Part shown: piece by piece, positions 22,783 through 34,792 of the stretch | Position numbering within the stretch: position 1 is the stretch's first letter | Layout: every line of letters starts with the position of its first letter | Source of the DNA: Proteromonas lacertae | Lineage: Eukaryota; Sar; Bigyra; Opalinata; Proteromonadidae | Assembly (NCBI GenBank): GCA_002245135.1 | Contig: NGBS01000598.1 | Coordinates: 1 to 64,000, forward strand | Direction: 5' to 3' | Length of the DNA: 64,000 bases | Notes under the pieces: model-generated | The model's input: only the letters and a program-made list of their open reading frames with translations | Told to the model about the DNA's origin: nothing | Database searches by the model: none | Translations under genes and position numbers: made by a program

Positions 22783-24596
22783 ATGGATCAAGATTGGGCA
22801 GATATGGGTAGTTCAGACGATGAGACTCCGTATTTACTATACTTTAATGTAATATTAGAAGTCCAGATTCACCAGATTATGATGAACCTGAACCAGTGAA
22901 AAAGGATGTTGCAAAACCAGTTGAACCAGCAGATAATGGACCAAAAAAAATAAATAATGATCCAATATCTGTATTTTGATTTGCTTTTATAAATATAGTT
23001 GATTTTGAAAGGTGTTCCTTATGGAGTTCGTGATAATGATTTAAAAGCAGCATTACATGATTGGAATGTATTTTATTTTATGATAGTACTATTGTCTAGT
23101 TTCGAATTGAACGTTGGTTAAATGGAGACAATGATTCTAACAATGTAATTATCAATGTAAATCCAATTAACGGTAAACCAAGTCTTGATGATATCTGGAA
23201 GCGAGAATTAATTCTCTACAAAGAAAAGATACAAATCGATATATACGAACAAAGAAGAAAAAATTATAATAACAATCGAAACAATCGAGGAGGAAGAGGT
23301 GGAGGAGATAGGAACAATCGTAACAATGGTAGAAACAACAACAATAATAATTATCACAATAATAACAATAATAATAATGGTTATTATAAGAAAGATAGAT
23401 ATAATAATAATAATAACAGAGATAGGAGGTTAAATACATCCTTTTCTTCACCATCATCATCATCATCTTATAAAAAGACACCAAAAGCAACTGAAGAATT
23501 CAAAATTAGTGAAAGACCACCAGAAAAACGAGTATATTTTTAATATTATTATTTATTTATTATTAAATAGTTGAATATTCTTCCACCTAGTAAATCTACT
23601 ACTAGTACCACAGATAGTGAAATATCAATAGACACAAGTTCTGTAAAGGCAGACGATAATATATTTGGAGGTGCAAAACCACGAGAATTGAATTTACAAA
23701 GTAAATCATCGAAATCATCATCAGCAACTGCTTCACCAGCTTTAAATATACAACAACCAGTTGAACCACCTGTATTAGAGTTAAATATTGATAAAACTAT
23801 TGATAATAAAGATGAATTCACTTCATCAACGAGTAATAACAGTTATAATCATTCCAAATATAATAATAATAATAGTCGTTATAATAATAGTCGTTACAAT
23901 AATAGCCGTTACAATAATAGAGATAATAGTGAAAAGCCACATTATAAGAGTATCAATACAGTAACTAGAAATCCTAAGAATTATAATTTACCACTAACTC
24001 CACAACCTGAGAAAGTACAAATTCCATTAAGTTTACAGCCAAAAACACCTCAAGGAGTAGATATGTCCTTATCATCATTACCAGTTTCAAGTCCATCAGA
24101 ATCCTCCGATACGTCATCTCCTGTAATTATACAACCACAACCGCAATATATACATAGTAAATATAACAACAATAGAAGAAATGATTATAATAATGATTAT
24201 GGTAGTTATCAGATTAAAAATAATAATAATAGAAATAATAGAAACAGTTCTAATAGAAAGAGAGATTACAATAGTAACAACAACAACAACAATAGAAAAA
24301 ATAATAGTGTTTCTTATTCATCATATCCACCACCAGCTGTTTCATCTTATTCTGAATCAAATGAAATACCTCTTCCTCCTCTACCACCACCATCATCATC
24401 ATCTTCAGAAGGAAGTTCAAAAGGTAAAGATTATAGTAGACCTGCAGAAAGGACTATATCAATGTCTAATAAGATGAGAGGAGCAAAAGGGTATAGCAGT
24501 AGAGGTGGAGGTAGACAAAGATTTAATGATGAAGATAGAATTGTAGAGAGTTTTAGAAAGGGAAGTGGCGATAGTTATGGAAGTAACAAGTATTAA
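22783..24596 (+). CDS. eIF4B/eIF4H-like translation factor
   Basis: A five-exon gene. Exon 1 (MDQDWADMGSSDDETP) has the short acidic start typical of eIF4B. An RRM-like region follows (LILKGVPYGVRDNDLKAAL, FRIERWLNGD), then RGG/Asn-rich sequence (RNNRGGRGGGDRNN). After the intron near 23531-23569 come RPPEKRLNILPPSKS and NIFGGAKPRE, closely matching the eIF4B 'RPRLNL...IFGGAKP(V/R)' motif, then a long Asn/Ser/Pro-rich tail ending in RGGGRQRF. eIF4B-type proteins stimulate the eIF4A helicase during 40S recruitment. The RRM is divergent and split by a 31-bp intron. Poly-Asn tracts come from AAT-rich repeats. The assignment rests mainly on the FGGAKP motif plus domain order. Confidence 0.78.
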
Positions 24597-24744
24597 GTTT
24601 AGTTGTGTGAATGATAATTAAAGAATGATATAGTTATATATATGAATATAAATAATATATATTATTTTTTAAATTGTTATTTTTTGTGAGTTGAAAAATA
24701 AAAAATAAATAAAAAATAAAGTGAATTGATTATATTAATTATTA

Positions 24745-27700
24745 TTATTTGGATGGTTTAAGTTTATAATTTGGTTTTAATGTATATTTCAACTCAAAAT
24801 CATTCTTTGTGAAAACTGTATTTAATCCATATTTGGGTGGTTTTATTCTCATTTCAACTTCACTTTACACAGAAAAAGAATTAAGAAGAAACAAAATCAA
24901 ATAAGAAATAGTTAAAAAAAAGATATATGAGCAAACAAACACTTATCAGCTAAAGGACATTCACCATTTCTTTCCCAATTCAAACATATTTTATGTTTAA
25001 ACAACGAATTATTGATTTTGGATGTATATGGAATAGGATAATATTGATTTAATTCATTAAACACAGTCTCTTTATTCCACCATTGTCTATATTTCTTTGG
25101 ATCTGATGCATTTGCTTCTGTTTCATTGATTATCACTGGATTGATTGGTTCTGGAAGACAATAATCTTTACCAATCTGTTTATCACTATAATAATAATAA
25201 TAATAATAATATATATATATATATACTATAAATATTCAACTGCAATTTGATAACAAATAGATAACAAATAAGGAAAACGTTCTTTAGATAAAAAATAATT
25301 AATAAAACCAGAAGGAAGTGATAATTGATTTTGAACATTTACAGGTAAATCATGAAAATGATGTTTTTTATTTCTTATAAATCTCAAGCAATCTCTAATA
25401 CTGTAATAATCATATCTTCTGAATTTACCAGATGTTAATTCAGCCAATAATATTTGAGAGATATAACTATCCCATTGTCCTTTACATAATTCCGGACTGT
25501 GTTTCTCTAAGGCAATTACTATTGTATGATTAGTTGGAAGATTTTCAATATTATCACTGAAATCACATAAGAAAGATAATTTCTTATTATCATCCCAAAA
25601 GAATGGATGATGAATGATTTCTGATGCTCTGTTCATATAATAAAAATATAATAATAATATTTATATACTTTAATCTTTGCTTTGGATCATGATTTAACAT
25701 TTTATTGAGTAAATCTAAACACTCTGGCATTTCTTGAATCTCTTTTTTGTATATTTTATTATCATTTATTATATTGTTTTCTCTTTCATAAATATTACCA
25801 AATGGATGTTCTCCACTATAATAAAAAATAAACAATTAAAATACTTTGTTAAAATGTAGTAAAATATACAACCTAATGAAAATATATCCACACTCTGAGA
25901 TAATCTATTGATTGTAGTTATTGAATTATCATTTTCATTTGTTTTTGGATTAATTGTTATTTGATTATTCTGTATTATCTCTGGCGCTTGCCATCCAATT
26001 GTTCCTGGACCTCTACTTGCTTGCTGTGAAGTTGAAATTGAATTGGAATTTGCTGCTGTTGTTGCTTTCTCTATCATCATATAGGTAGATTGAGAATAGG
26101 ATGAATGGTTTGTATCCAACTATAAATAAATAATAAACAAATAGAAATACTTTTTTGCTTAATCCCATATCACTGATTTTAGGTGTATATATTTGAAATA
26201 CATTATCTTTATCTTTTTGTTGTTGTTGTTGCTTTGAATCATTATTCTTCTTTTGGATTAATATATTTTGTGGTTTTAAGTCTCTATGAACGATTGACAT
26301 ATTGTGAACATGTTTTACTCCATTTAATAGTTCCTATAAATATAAAATAATAATTATTATATAAAATCAATACAAGTAAAAATGGTTTAGATTTATTAAC
26401 ATTATCCACCAAATTTTTATTTTTATTATTTCTTATAATATCGACCAAAGTTCCATCACATAATTCCAACGCTAAATATATAAATTCACCATTACTTTCC
26501 TGTGTATAATATCTAACAACATTATTATTTCCATCACTATGAATTAATAACGAAATTTCTCTTTCTGCAGATGTATAGAAGGTATTTAACATTCTTTTAA
26601 TTGCGACTTTTCTTTTATCATTTTCACCTTTATAAACAATTGTTCCATGGCTTCCATAACCTAATATCTCATCAGTAAATATCTTTAAATGATTTATTGT
26701 TAATATTCCATCTTTACTTACAATCAATGGATTATTTTTTGGTTTAATTTTAGAGTTATAAATCATTACTGTTATTACAATTATACATATGTTAATAATA
26801 ATAATCATTAGTGTTTTATTAATATTATAAATCGTATCTTGAGATATGTAATGACCTTGTAAACATGATGGAAATAGTGGTGAATTTGGATTACATATTT
26901 TATCTTCATAATTTTTATCATCAGCTTTCATTATTTTGAAATTTTCATTTTCTTTGTTCATATCATTCATATAAGCATATAACTGTCCATCTGGCATTTG
27001 TTTAATGAAAATATCATTTGGTTTAGTATAAATAGCAACTTCTTTACTGTAATCAGTGATTAAATGACTGTTTTTATTATTATTTGAACTTGTTGTTGGA
27101 AGTAACAACATATTTTTACCATTTTGGTTTTTATATAATATATTATGAACAATTGTATCAAACTTTCTCTTCCATATTATATTCATCTTATTGTCAGTGT
27201 ATAGTAATTCACCATCAATCGTTGTTAATAACTAAACGTAAATAAAGTGAAACGGATACATTTTTGGAATTACCTAAAATATTGCTATTGTGTATGATTT
27301 GAGTTGGAATATAAGGAGTCTATTAATATATATATATATATATAATTATATATACTGTAACATCAGATACTGTAAAATTCCATAACTCTTTACCACTTTC
27401 ATGATCAATTGCTTTGACAACATAATCTGATCTTCCTATCCATAAATAGTCCACATTTTTATCAAATAATGGAGGTAAATTCTCATTTAAACATGTCTAT
27501 ATATTAATATTTATTAGGATATACTGAATCGAGAGTATAATTCTTATAAATCTCACCATTTAATGGGTTAACTGCATATAATGTGGTTATTTTAGAACCA
27601 AGATATATAGAACCATCTTCACTGTAAAATGGAGATGAAGCTACTATGTCTTTAGCTCTTAAAGGTAATTTCTTAAATTCTCTTGAATTTGGCGATAACA

Positions 27701-28111
27701 TAACAATACCACCATCTAATGATGGAATTAATACAGAACTAAATAGTAATTAGATATGAATAACTTTATACTGCCTTCTATTTTGTCGATTTTGATAACT
27801 CTGTAGAAGTGGCTTTCCACTACTCATTGACCATACTTCATCTCCAGTTTCTGAATTAACTGCATGAACCTCTCCTGATAAAGTTGTTACTAAAAGTAAT
27901 TTACCTAAAAATAATTAATTAGATTATCAATACTATTCATAACAGACGATCGCTTTATCAGTGGTAATTTTGATTCTTCTTTTTCTATTGTTTCATCTAA
28001 TACTTCTGAAATCATCAGAGATGTGTTGTCATCATCATCATCTTGACAATAACCAATATGAAAAACCAAAAGAAGCAGGAAAAATTGGAATATAACCCTT
28101 TGATACTTCAT
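24745..28111 (-). CDS. IRE1-type ER stress sensor kinase/endoribonuclease with C-terminal CCCH zinc finger
   Basis: A multi-exon gene for the unfolded-protein-response sensor IRE1. Order: signal peptide (MKYQRVIFQFFLLLLVFHIGYC); luminal beta-propeller-like repeats (LLLVTTLSGEVHAVNSETGDEVW, TLYAVNPLNGEIYK, VKAIDHESGKELWNF); a membrane helix (TLMIIIINICIIVITVMIY); kinase domain (GYGSHGTIVYKG, VAIKRM, HRDLKPQNIL, SDMGLSKK, GWQAPEII); and the KEN RNase domain (HHPFFWDDNKKLSFLCDFSD, IRNKKHHFHDLP, which keeps the catalytic RN and H of IRE1). One further intron (25196-25229) leads in frame to a C-x8-C-x5-C-x3-H zinc finger (CLNWERNGECPLADKC...H). DFG is DMG. The stop at 24912 follows directly, but a downstream exon ending at 24745 (EVEMRIKPPKYGLN) continues the CCCH-like pattern through a non-canonical intron, so the exact C-terminus is unsure. 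Confidence 0.88.
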
Positions 28112-28317
28112 AATTCAGCAAAACAAAATATTAGATTTGATCAATTCAAGCTTTTTTTTCATTCACTTTTCGCTTGTTTTTACATTTACCTTCTACAAAA
28201 ACGTGTTCCAATAATATTTGAGGAAATGAACTTGTTAAATTTTATGTTAAAAAGATAAAATTACCAACAAACACTCAGAAATTATCAAAATAATAATATT
28301 TGTGAGACTAGCAACAT

Positions 28318-29898
28318 TTAATATGGTTTATTATTAGGATTTGGTGGAGTAATAACCATATTAACAGATCCATCTCTTGATAATTGCATTTGAATTTGAG
28401 ATCTATCCTTTTCTTGAATAGTTGATAAATAAGTATTATCTCCTCTTCTATCAATAGTGAAATTGGGTTGGTCTAATCTACTAGGAGTGCTATAAGACAC
28501 ACCACTTGGAGTTCCATTGGTTTGTTGGCTTTGTTGTTGGTTCTGGTATGGTGTAGATGGTGGTATGGATGAGAAGCTGCTTGTACGTGATACATTCTTT
28601 CTTGGAGGTGTAATTGAAGCAACATAAGATTCATTTCGGTCAATATAAGGACTTGAAGCTATTCTTTGCTTTTGTTGTTGATTTTGTGATGATGATGATG
28701 CATTATTTAAAGATGTAAAATCACTTATATTTCCATTAGTCAATTTTTCAAACAAATTATTCATCAATCTTCTTATATTTGTGAATTTTTCATCTTCAAT
28801 AATCCATTTAATTTGTATATTATTTAAATCACCATTTAATACAGATATTGCTTGTTTAATTTCATCTTCCATTCCATCTGTCATTCTGCTAATTCTCCAT
28901 GAAAATGTTTCACGATCAGTTGCTTGAGATGCGATCTTTTGATGTAATTCTGAGATTGTTTGTTCATATCTTTGGATTACATTCTCAATATCAGCTATAT
29001 ATATAATAATTAATAATTAATACATTGATTATGAGTATCAACTCCATTATTACTCATATTATTATTCATTTGACTTTGATTTAATTGATATGTCAATAAT
29101 TGAACTTGGTCTTGTAATCTCATTTTATCTTGATTCGATCTTTCTAAACGAGTGGCACTTTCATTCAAATCATCTCGAGCCTCTTGTAAATCTTTACGTA
29201 ATTGATCAAAATCAGTTTGATATTGTAATAGTAAATGACTATGTTCCTGTGAATTGCTGTTGTTGGCGTTTAATTGGTTGACTTGGTTGTTTAAGTATTC
29301 AATTTTCTTTCTTGCTTCTTCTGTTATTAAATTCAATCTTTCTTCTAAAGCAGCGTTTTGAACAGTTAAATCATCAACTTTTGCAGTTAATTCGGATATT
29401 TTCTGCTCTGCTAATATTTTAGATTGTGATGATTGATCAGCTAGATTTTGGGCTTCTTTGGCTGCTAACGTAAGTTGATATTCCAATCTTTGTTTTTTGG
29501 CATTTTCATTTTCTCTTTCGACTTTCATTGAGGCGATTAAACGTTCTAAATCTTCCATTTTTGCATTGTACACACGTTCTTGACTGGAGGAATGAATATC
29601 AAGAGACTCTTTTAATCTTTCCATTTCTTGTTGTTGCTGTAATGCTACTTGTTCATAATGTTTCTTATTTTCACTTAATTCGGCTATAATAATGATAAAC
29701 TATAAATTCATACCTTCAACTGCAGTACACTTTGCTCTGGCTTGATCTAAATTATTTCTTAATGTGCTATTTTCTTTTTTGAGGTTTAAAATCATAAGTT
29801 CGGAACTTGTTGGATTGTTATTCTATATATGCAATAAAAAATTCATAATATACTAAATCCATCTGTTGATTATCCATGCCAAGGTAGGAGGAGTTCAT
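28318..29898 (-). CDS. Long coiled-coil protein of unknown function
   Basis: Four exons. The start is MNSSYLGMDNQQMDL at 29898 (a second Met seven codons later is possible). Exons 2-3 form a near-continuous coiled coil (STLRNNLDQARAKCTAVEAELSE..., LAEQKISELTAKVDDLTVQNAALEERL, RKDLQEARDDLNESATRLERSN). The last exon holds a short conserved-looking helical region (IENVIQRYEQTISELHQKIASQ, MEDEIKQAISVLNGDLNNIQIKWIIEDEKFTNIRRLM) and a Ser/Gln/Pro-rich tail (SITPPRKNVSRTSSFSSIPPSTPY) with SP/TP motifs that could be phosphorylated. No named family is recognised; centrosomal, basal body or cytoskeletal scaffolding would fit but is inference. Confidence 0.75.
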
Positions 29899-30058
29899 TA
29901 CTTATCTACAGCAATCACAAAGGATAAAAATAATTCAACTAAGTTGTTGCAAAATAGATTTGAAAGTTAACGGCTAATTCAAATTAGATTTTCAATTTTC
30001 TTTTCAACAAACAATGTATATCAATGAATTGAGTTATAATAAAAATACAATATATAAT

Positions 30059-31881
30059 TTAATAGTCTTCATCTGGTTCAACATATCCAGATCCATCTAA
30101 TTGTCCTTCATTCAAAGAATTATATTGAGTAAGTGTTGAATCAACGAATGTTTGCCATTCAGAATCATTATTAATAAGTCCACGAAGTGTATCAGAGGAT
30201 GAACATAAATGAGATATACAATTTGACAATCTTATTAAATGCCCCATATAACCAAAAGGAGTTGGTTTATAATTACTAGTGGCATCATAATATGTCTGGA
30301 ATTGCTGTCTAATAGTAGAAGTCAATTGATTATCACTCACAACATTCGATAATAAAGAATAGTCATCAGAGCTTAAAGCAGCCAATAAAAATCTCTCAAT
30401 TGCAGAATGGAGTGAATTATTCCATGGATATTGTAAGAAGAATTGGATCAAAGACGTTGGTAACTGTAATTGAACAATCTTCTGCAACGATTGAGGATAT
30501 CCGATTCTAGTAATCTCAGCTATAATCTCAACACATCTTATTCTAATAATACCACATCTTTCACCACTAGTAGCAGTATTACAGAAATTAGCATCTAATG
30601 CGACACTATCACGGTTGTTGGTAAGTATTGGAGCTATATATAATATATCTCTTAATAATTCTAATTTATCTTGAACCATTTTGACTACTTTTGGCATTTC
30701 TATATCAGTTTCAGGAATGAAGCCTAAATCATCACTTTGTATTGAATTGTACTGTTGTATTCTTTGTCTTAAAAATACAATAATTAAATATAATCGATAA
30801 GCTACATAACTGGGTGGTTTACTTTGTTTTTGTCCTTTTGAATCAGATATCTCCTGTAAAAGTTTCAATACTTCTGTTGTAATATTTTCATAATTCTGAT
30901 CCATCTTTTCAGTATATACTCCTAATGATTCATTGTTCATCATACCATTGAATATATCACTATATAAAAATAAAATAATAAAAATAAAAATATATATATC
31001 TATACTCATCATCATCATCTTCATCTTCATCATCTTCATTGAAATATAATCCATAATTATCATTAGCAGAGTCATCAGCAGGTGCATCAGGAATACTATC
31101 ACTTCCTTCATCATATTCACAGTTTAAACTAATCTTTTTACTCTTACAAACACTTCTCACTTTATTTCTACCTGAAGCTGTTGTATTATTTTCACCAATA
31201 TCAATTGTTTGGAAGTTGTTGGTTAATCTGTTTAACCCTTCAGCTAAGACGGTTAAACCGCTATCTGATATATGGTTATTTTTCATAGAGAGATGAATTA
31301 AGGTTGGGATATTATACAATAAATTGGAGAGAATTTCAGTTCCATTATCACCAATATTGTTGTTGTCTATTGTTAAATTAGAGAGTGAAGTGCTTTCGTT
31401 TTCTGAAACAGCCGTTAATAAATAATATAATCCTGTATGAGTTATTCTATTATACATAATTAATTATTAAATATACTCATTACCAGTGAGGACTAGACTT
31501 TGAAGGGTTTTATTCGATGAAAATATTGATGATAAAGAATTTATACCGTCATTACCAAGTTTACAATTACTAGAAGATAATTACATTAACAATACGTTAA
31601 ATCGAGATAAGTGATGGATGAATTGGAGGTTAATGCCTTGACGAATTGTTTATAATAACCTTTACATATCTAAAATTTAAATAACAACACATACTTTAAA
31701 ACCAGTAAGTGTGAGTGAGTTAAGTTTTGTATTCATTGATATAGCTGTGCATAATTTAACAAAATTTTCATCTGTTATTTGTACATCTAGCAATTTTAGA
31801 TATAACGACAATACTAGTAAAATCAGCATGTTGGAAGTAGTCAACATTTGAATCAATATAACCAATGATTTCTTCAGCCAT
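30059..31881 (-). CDS. LRR-SAPS fusion (PP6/Sit4 regulatory subunit-like)
   Basis: A six-exon gene starting at 31881 (MAEEIIGYIDSNVD). The N-terminal half consists of ribonuclease-inhibitor-type leucine-rich repeats (LNSLTLTGFK, ITYLDLTNCKLGNDGINSL, SNLTIDNNNIGDNGTEILSNLL, IHLSMKNNHISDSGLTVLAEGL). A very acidic linker (EDDEDEDDDDE) leads to a C-terminal SAPS-type domain (GIIRIRCVEIIAEITRIGYPQSLQKIVQLQLPTSLIQFF, YPWNNSLHSAIERFLLAAL, PFGYMGHLIRLSNCI, WQTFVDSTL). SAPS proteins are regulatory subunits of PP6/Sit4 phosphatase. Canonical SAPS proteins are helical-repeat proteins without LRRs, so the combination is unusual. The two parts join through one intron (30961-31006) with a continuous frame, GAT GA|T; a fused gene is likely, but two adjacent genes cannot be fully excluded without a transcript. 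Confidence 0.8.
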
Positions 31882-32192
31882 TATTTTCAATTAGGTTGTA
31901 AAATAAATATGATAAACTGGTTAAATCCTAAAACAAAAAAATATCTTTTTAATAACCAGATAGCTTATAAATGCAATTTCTAACTAAAAATAAAGAAACT
32001 ACTTTGCCACGAAAGGCGAAGCTGAAATTTTACTTCCACCACTTTCGAGTTCAAATCCACTTCATGTTTTTATTTTTTATTTTTTAAATAAATATAAATA
32101 TTTATATAGTTTATTTTTGTATAGATTTATTAAAAATTATAAAATCTAATAAGAATATTATAAGAAGAAGTGGAAAAAAGCAGAAAAAATTT
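31882..32192. other. Intergenic, no gene seen
   Basis: AT-rich spacer between the LRR-SAPS start and the tRNA. Around 32000-32065 is a GC-richer patch containing GAGTTCAAATCCAC, which looks like a T-arm loop but does not pair with flanking bases. Otherwise nothing is recognised. Confidence 0.5.
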
Positions 32193-32264
32193 GGTCGGTA
32201 TGGGTCTCGAACCCATGACCGCCGCCTTATTAGAGCGGTGCTCTACCGACTGAGCTAACCGACC
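32193..32264 (-). tRNA. tRNA-Ile (anticodon AAT)
   Basis: A complete 72-base cloverleaf on the minus strand. The acceptor arm GGTCGGT pairs with ACCGACC, the D arm GCTC pairs with GAGC around AGTCGGTA, the anticodon stem CCGCT/GGCGG flanks the loop CTAATAA (anticodon AAT), and the T arm ATGGG/CCCAT encloses TTCGAGA. B-box GGTTCGAGACC is intact. There is no intron and no encoded CCA. The anticodon AAT, read as inosine-AU, is the usual eukaryotic isoleucine isoacceptor. Confidence 0.97.
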
Positions 32265-32573
32265 TGTTAACTTTCATTTATTTTTGACCATACAAACAAC
32301 CAGAATTTATTATTTACATTTTTATTGACATATGTTACTATTTTAAATGGTTTTGCGATAATAAAAGTTATGGTTAATCAATCCTCAGCTACTGTGATAG
32401 GTATTATTTTTAAGAGAAATGTGAATTATTTTTTGACCGACATAGTGAGTATTTCGTTACAACATTCCAAACAAACAAAATTTAAGACACAACAGGTTAT
32501 AAACATCTTATAGAATAGAATAAATAATGTTACATCCGTGATAATTATTGTTTGATATAGCTTATTAAGCATT
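32265..32573. other. Intergenic, one weak ORF
   Basis: Spacer between the tRNA and the 3' end of the PX kinase gene. A 62-codon plus-strand ORF (32325-32513) is present but has no recognisable features and could be chance. Nothing else stands out. Confidence 0.4.
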
Positions 32574-34314
32574 TTAAAACACATCTCCATCTCCATAATC
32601 ATCACTATAATCACTCATATCATCGTCATCATCATCGTCATCATCATCTTCACTACATTCCATCTCTTCATTATTAACAGCATTATTCATTGAATCAGAA
32701 AAAGTAATATTATTCTCTTCAAATGTAAAGCCACTAAATTGAACATCACTATTCAATGAACCATGCCAAGTATTCTCATACGAAGGAGTTGGTCTAATAT
32801 CAACAGCAGTGAATTCTGAATCGAATTGTGATACATCCAAACTATGTGATAATGGTGGAATCCATGGAGCTGGCGTAGTTTTGTTCTTTAATGCTTCCCA
32901 GTCGATTGATGAGAAAAATGAATGTTTCTTGATGGATATTGCATCATCTTCTCCTGTACCAAGTCTTTTGTTAGGATCTTTCTCCATCAAACCTAATAAT
33001 ATTGCTTTTGCATCATTACTCAGAAAATTAGGTAAATCGAGTGGTTCATGCTTGATTTTTTCAAATAATTTCTCTTTATCGGAACAATAGAATGGTGGCA
33101 TACCGGTAAGCATTTCAAACAATAAAGCGCCTAAACTCCACCAATCTACTGCTCTACCGTGTCCCTGACGATTTAGAATCTCTGGAGCTAAGTATTCTGG
33201 TGTACCACAGAAGGAGTTAGCACCTTTTGCATCAGACATCACTCCTTCTTTACTTAGGCCAAAATCAGCTAATTTCACATGACCAGCTCTATCTAACAAC
33301 ACATTTTCTGGTTTTAGATCACGATAAATGATTCCTAACTGATGCATATGTTCTAATGCAAGTAAAATCTCTGCTGCGTAAAATTTAGCTCTTGACTCAC
33401 TAAATTTACCTTCATTACCTAAATGAAAGAATAATTCACCACCACCACAGAAATCTAACACCATATACAATTTCTTATCCTATTCAATTTTAATAAATCA
33501 ATTATTAAAAGAATATATATGTATATATATATATATACATTTTGAAAAGCATAATGCAACTGTACAACAAATGGGTTATCTACTTTTTCTAACACATCTC
33601 TCTCAGTTCTAGTATGTTCAATCTGATTTCTTTTTCTAATCGTATCTTTTGCTAATACTTTCATCGCATATATATCGCCAGTATCATTCTTTCTCACTAG
33701 AAATACTTTTCCAAAACTACCTTTTCCTAATAACTTGAGTGACGTGAAATCTCTTAAACAATTCTGTGGTCATTGTTTCTACGATGTGAATTTTGGTTAA
33801 TCGCTTGTTCTAAACCTGGCGGAGGTGTCTATATACACATTACATAGAAATCAAATAATAATTGATAATATACGTTTGCTTCTGCTTGTAAAAAGTCACA
33901 CATGTTTGAATCATCTCGTATTGTGACGTCAGACATTAACTATTTAAAAATAAAGTGATTTTTATATGGGAAATACTATCATCAACCAATCTTCTAATTC
34001 TTTCCTTCGCTGCTCATATCCATGAGGTGTTCTATCTAATGAGAAGCTTGCAGGGCATGCTGGTATAGATGGATGAGTCTGAAACAACTATAAAATTGAT
34101 AAACACAACTCATACAATTTCATATAGGGATGTGAAGGTGTCATAACGTCTATATATTTTCCATGTAATCGAGCCCAGATATAATATTTATAACATAAAC
34201 CTAGGCAAGTACAATTAATGCTCACTATACAATATGCTCGTTATTCATCGTATCTCTAGCTATAGCATACCCTAATATTTTAATATTAATGGGAGACAAC
34301 TCCGGTTTTGACAT
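32574..34314 (-). CDS. PX-domain AGC protein kinase (SGK3-like)
   Basis: A Ser/Thr kinase joining a phosphoinositide-binding PX domain to an AGC kinase. Start at 34314 (MSKPELSPINIKILGYAIARDTM). PX signatures: WKIYRRYDTFTSLYEIL and EQRRKELEDWL. After an intron near 33945-33981 a linker (NMCDFLQAEANTPPPGLEQ) leads to the kinase: LGKGSFGKVFLV, YAMKVLAKD, YRDLKPENVLL, ADFGLSKEG, the activation segment GANSFCGTPEYLAPEI, and a C-tail with DVSQFDSEFTAVD and hydrophobic motif FSGFTF. In animals this PX-AGC layout is SGK3, activated at endosomes by PI3P-type lipids, PDK1 and TORC2. A poly-Asp tail follows. Frame is lost by one base near 33755 (short A run) and near 34173; one base each restores HRIVLRDFTSLKLLG and GSITWKIYRRY, so errors are likely. 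Confidence 0.85.
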
Positions 34315-34792
34315 ATACAGTTTAAAAAATTTATATTTAAAAAACTATTGAAAAAACACCGACAACCAAAACTATTTTTTCAAACACCTTACCAATCAAA
34401 TTCTTGAGACACAATTCTTTGATAAATACATCATCATTTTACTGAAAGTATGCGAAGGATGAGTTGTACTATTTTGCAGCATATGAAGCATTTTCGATAT
34501 AATTAGTACATATTTCTTTATATCTATTGCTTATTAAATTAAGCAAATTGGAATTGGATTAGCACAAATGCAAGCATTTACAATATATTATTATTATTTT
34601 CATTTATTTAAAGAGAAACTAAAACACTTACAAGGTAATTCTTCAACAACCATATTCCTATATAGAATATTGCACTATTTTGTAGAAATATCACAAATAA
34701 CAAACAGAAAATGTATAATTCTTTTATAGAAACAACCGAATCTTATTTAAACTGGATCTTACAAAACATTGCAGTTAAGTATAAAAAAACAA
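34315..34792. other. Intergenic, nothing recognised
   Basis: About 480 bp between the PX kinase start and the end of the NSUN6-like gene. No long frame, RNA gene or repeat is seen; it presumably holds the kinase promoter and the 3' UTR of the methyltransferase gene. Confidence 0.5.

Noticed and set aside
23167-23490. Minus-strand Tyr/Cys-rich ORF opposite the eIF4B-like gene
   Set aside because: It is the antisense of Asn/Arg-rich AAT/AGA repeats in the true gene and has no independent features.
32000-32068. Second tRNA suggested by a GAGTTCAAATCCAC T-loop-like sequence followed by a T-run
   Set aside because: The bases flanking the loop do not pair, and no acceptor or anticodon stem could be drawn. 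At most it is a decayed tRNA remnant.
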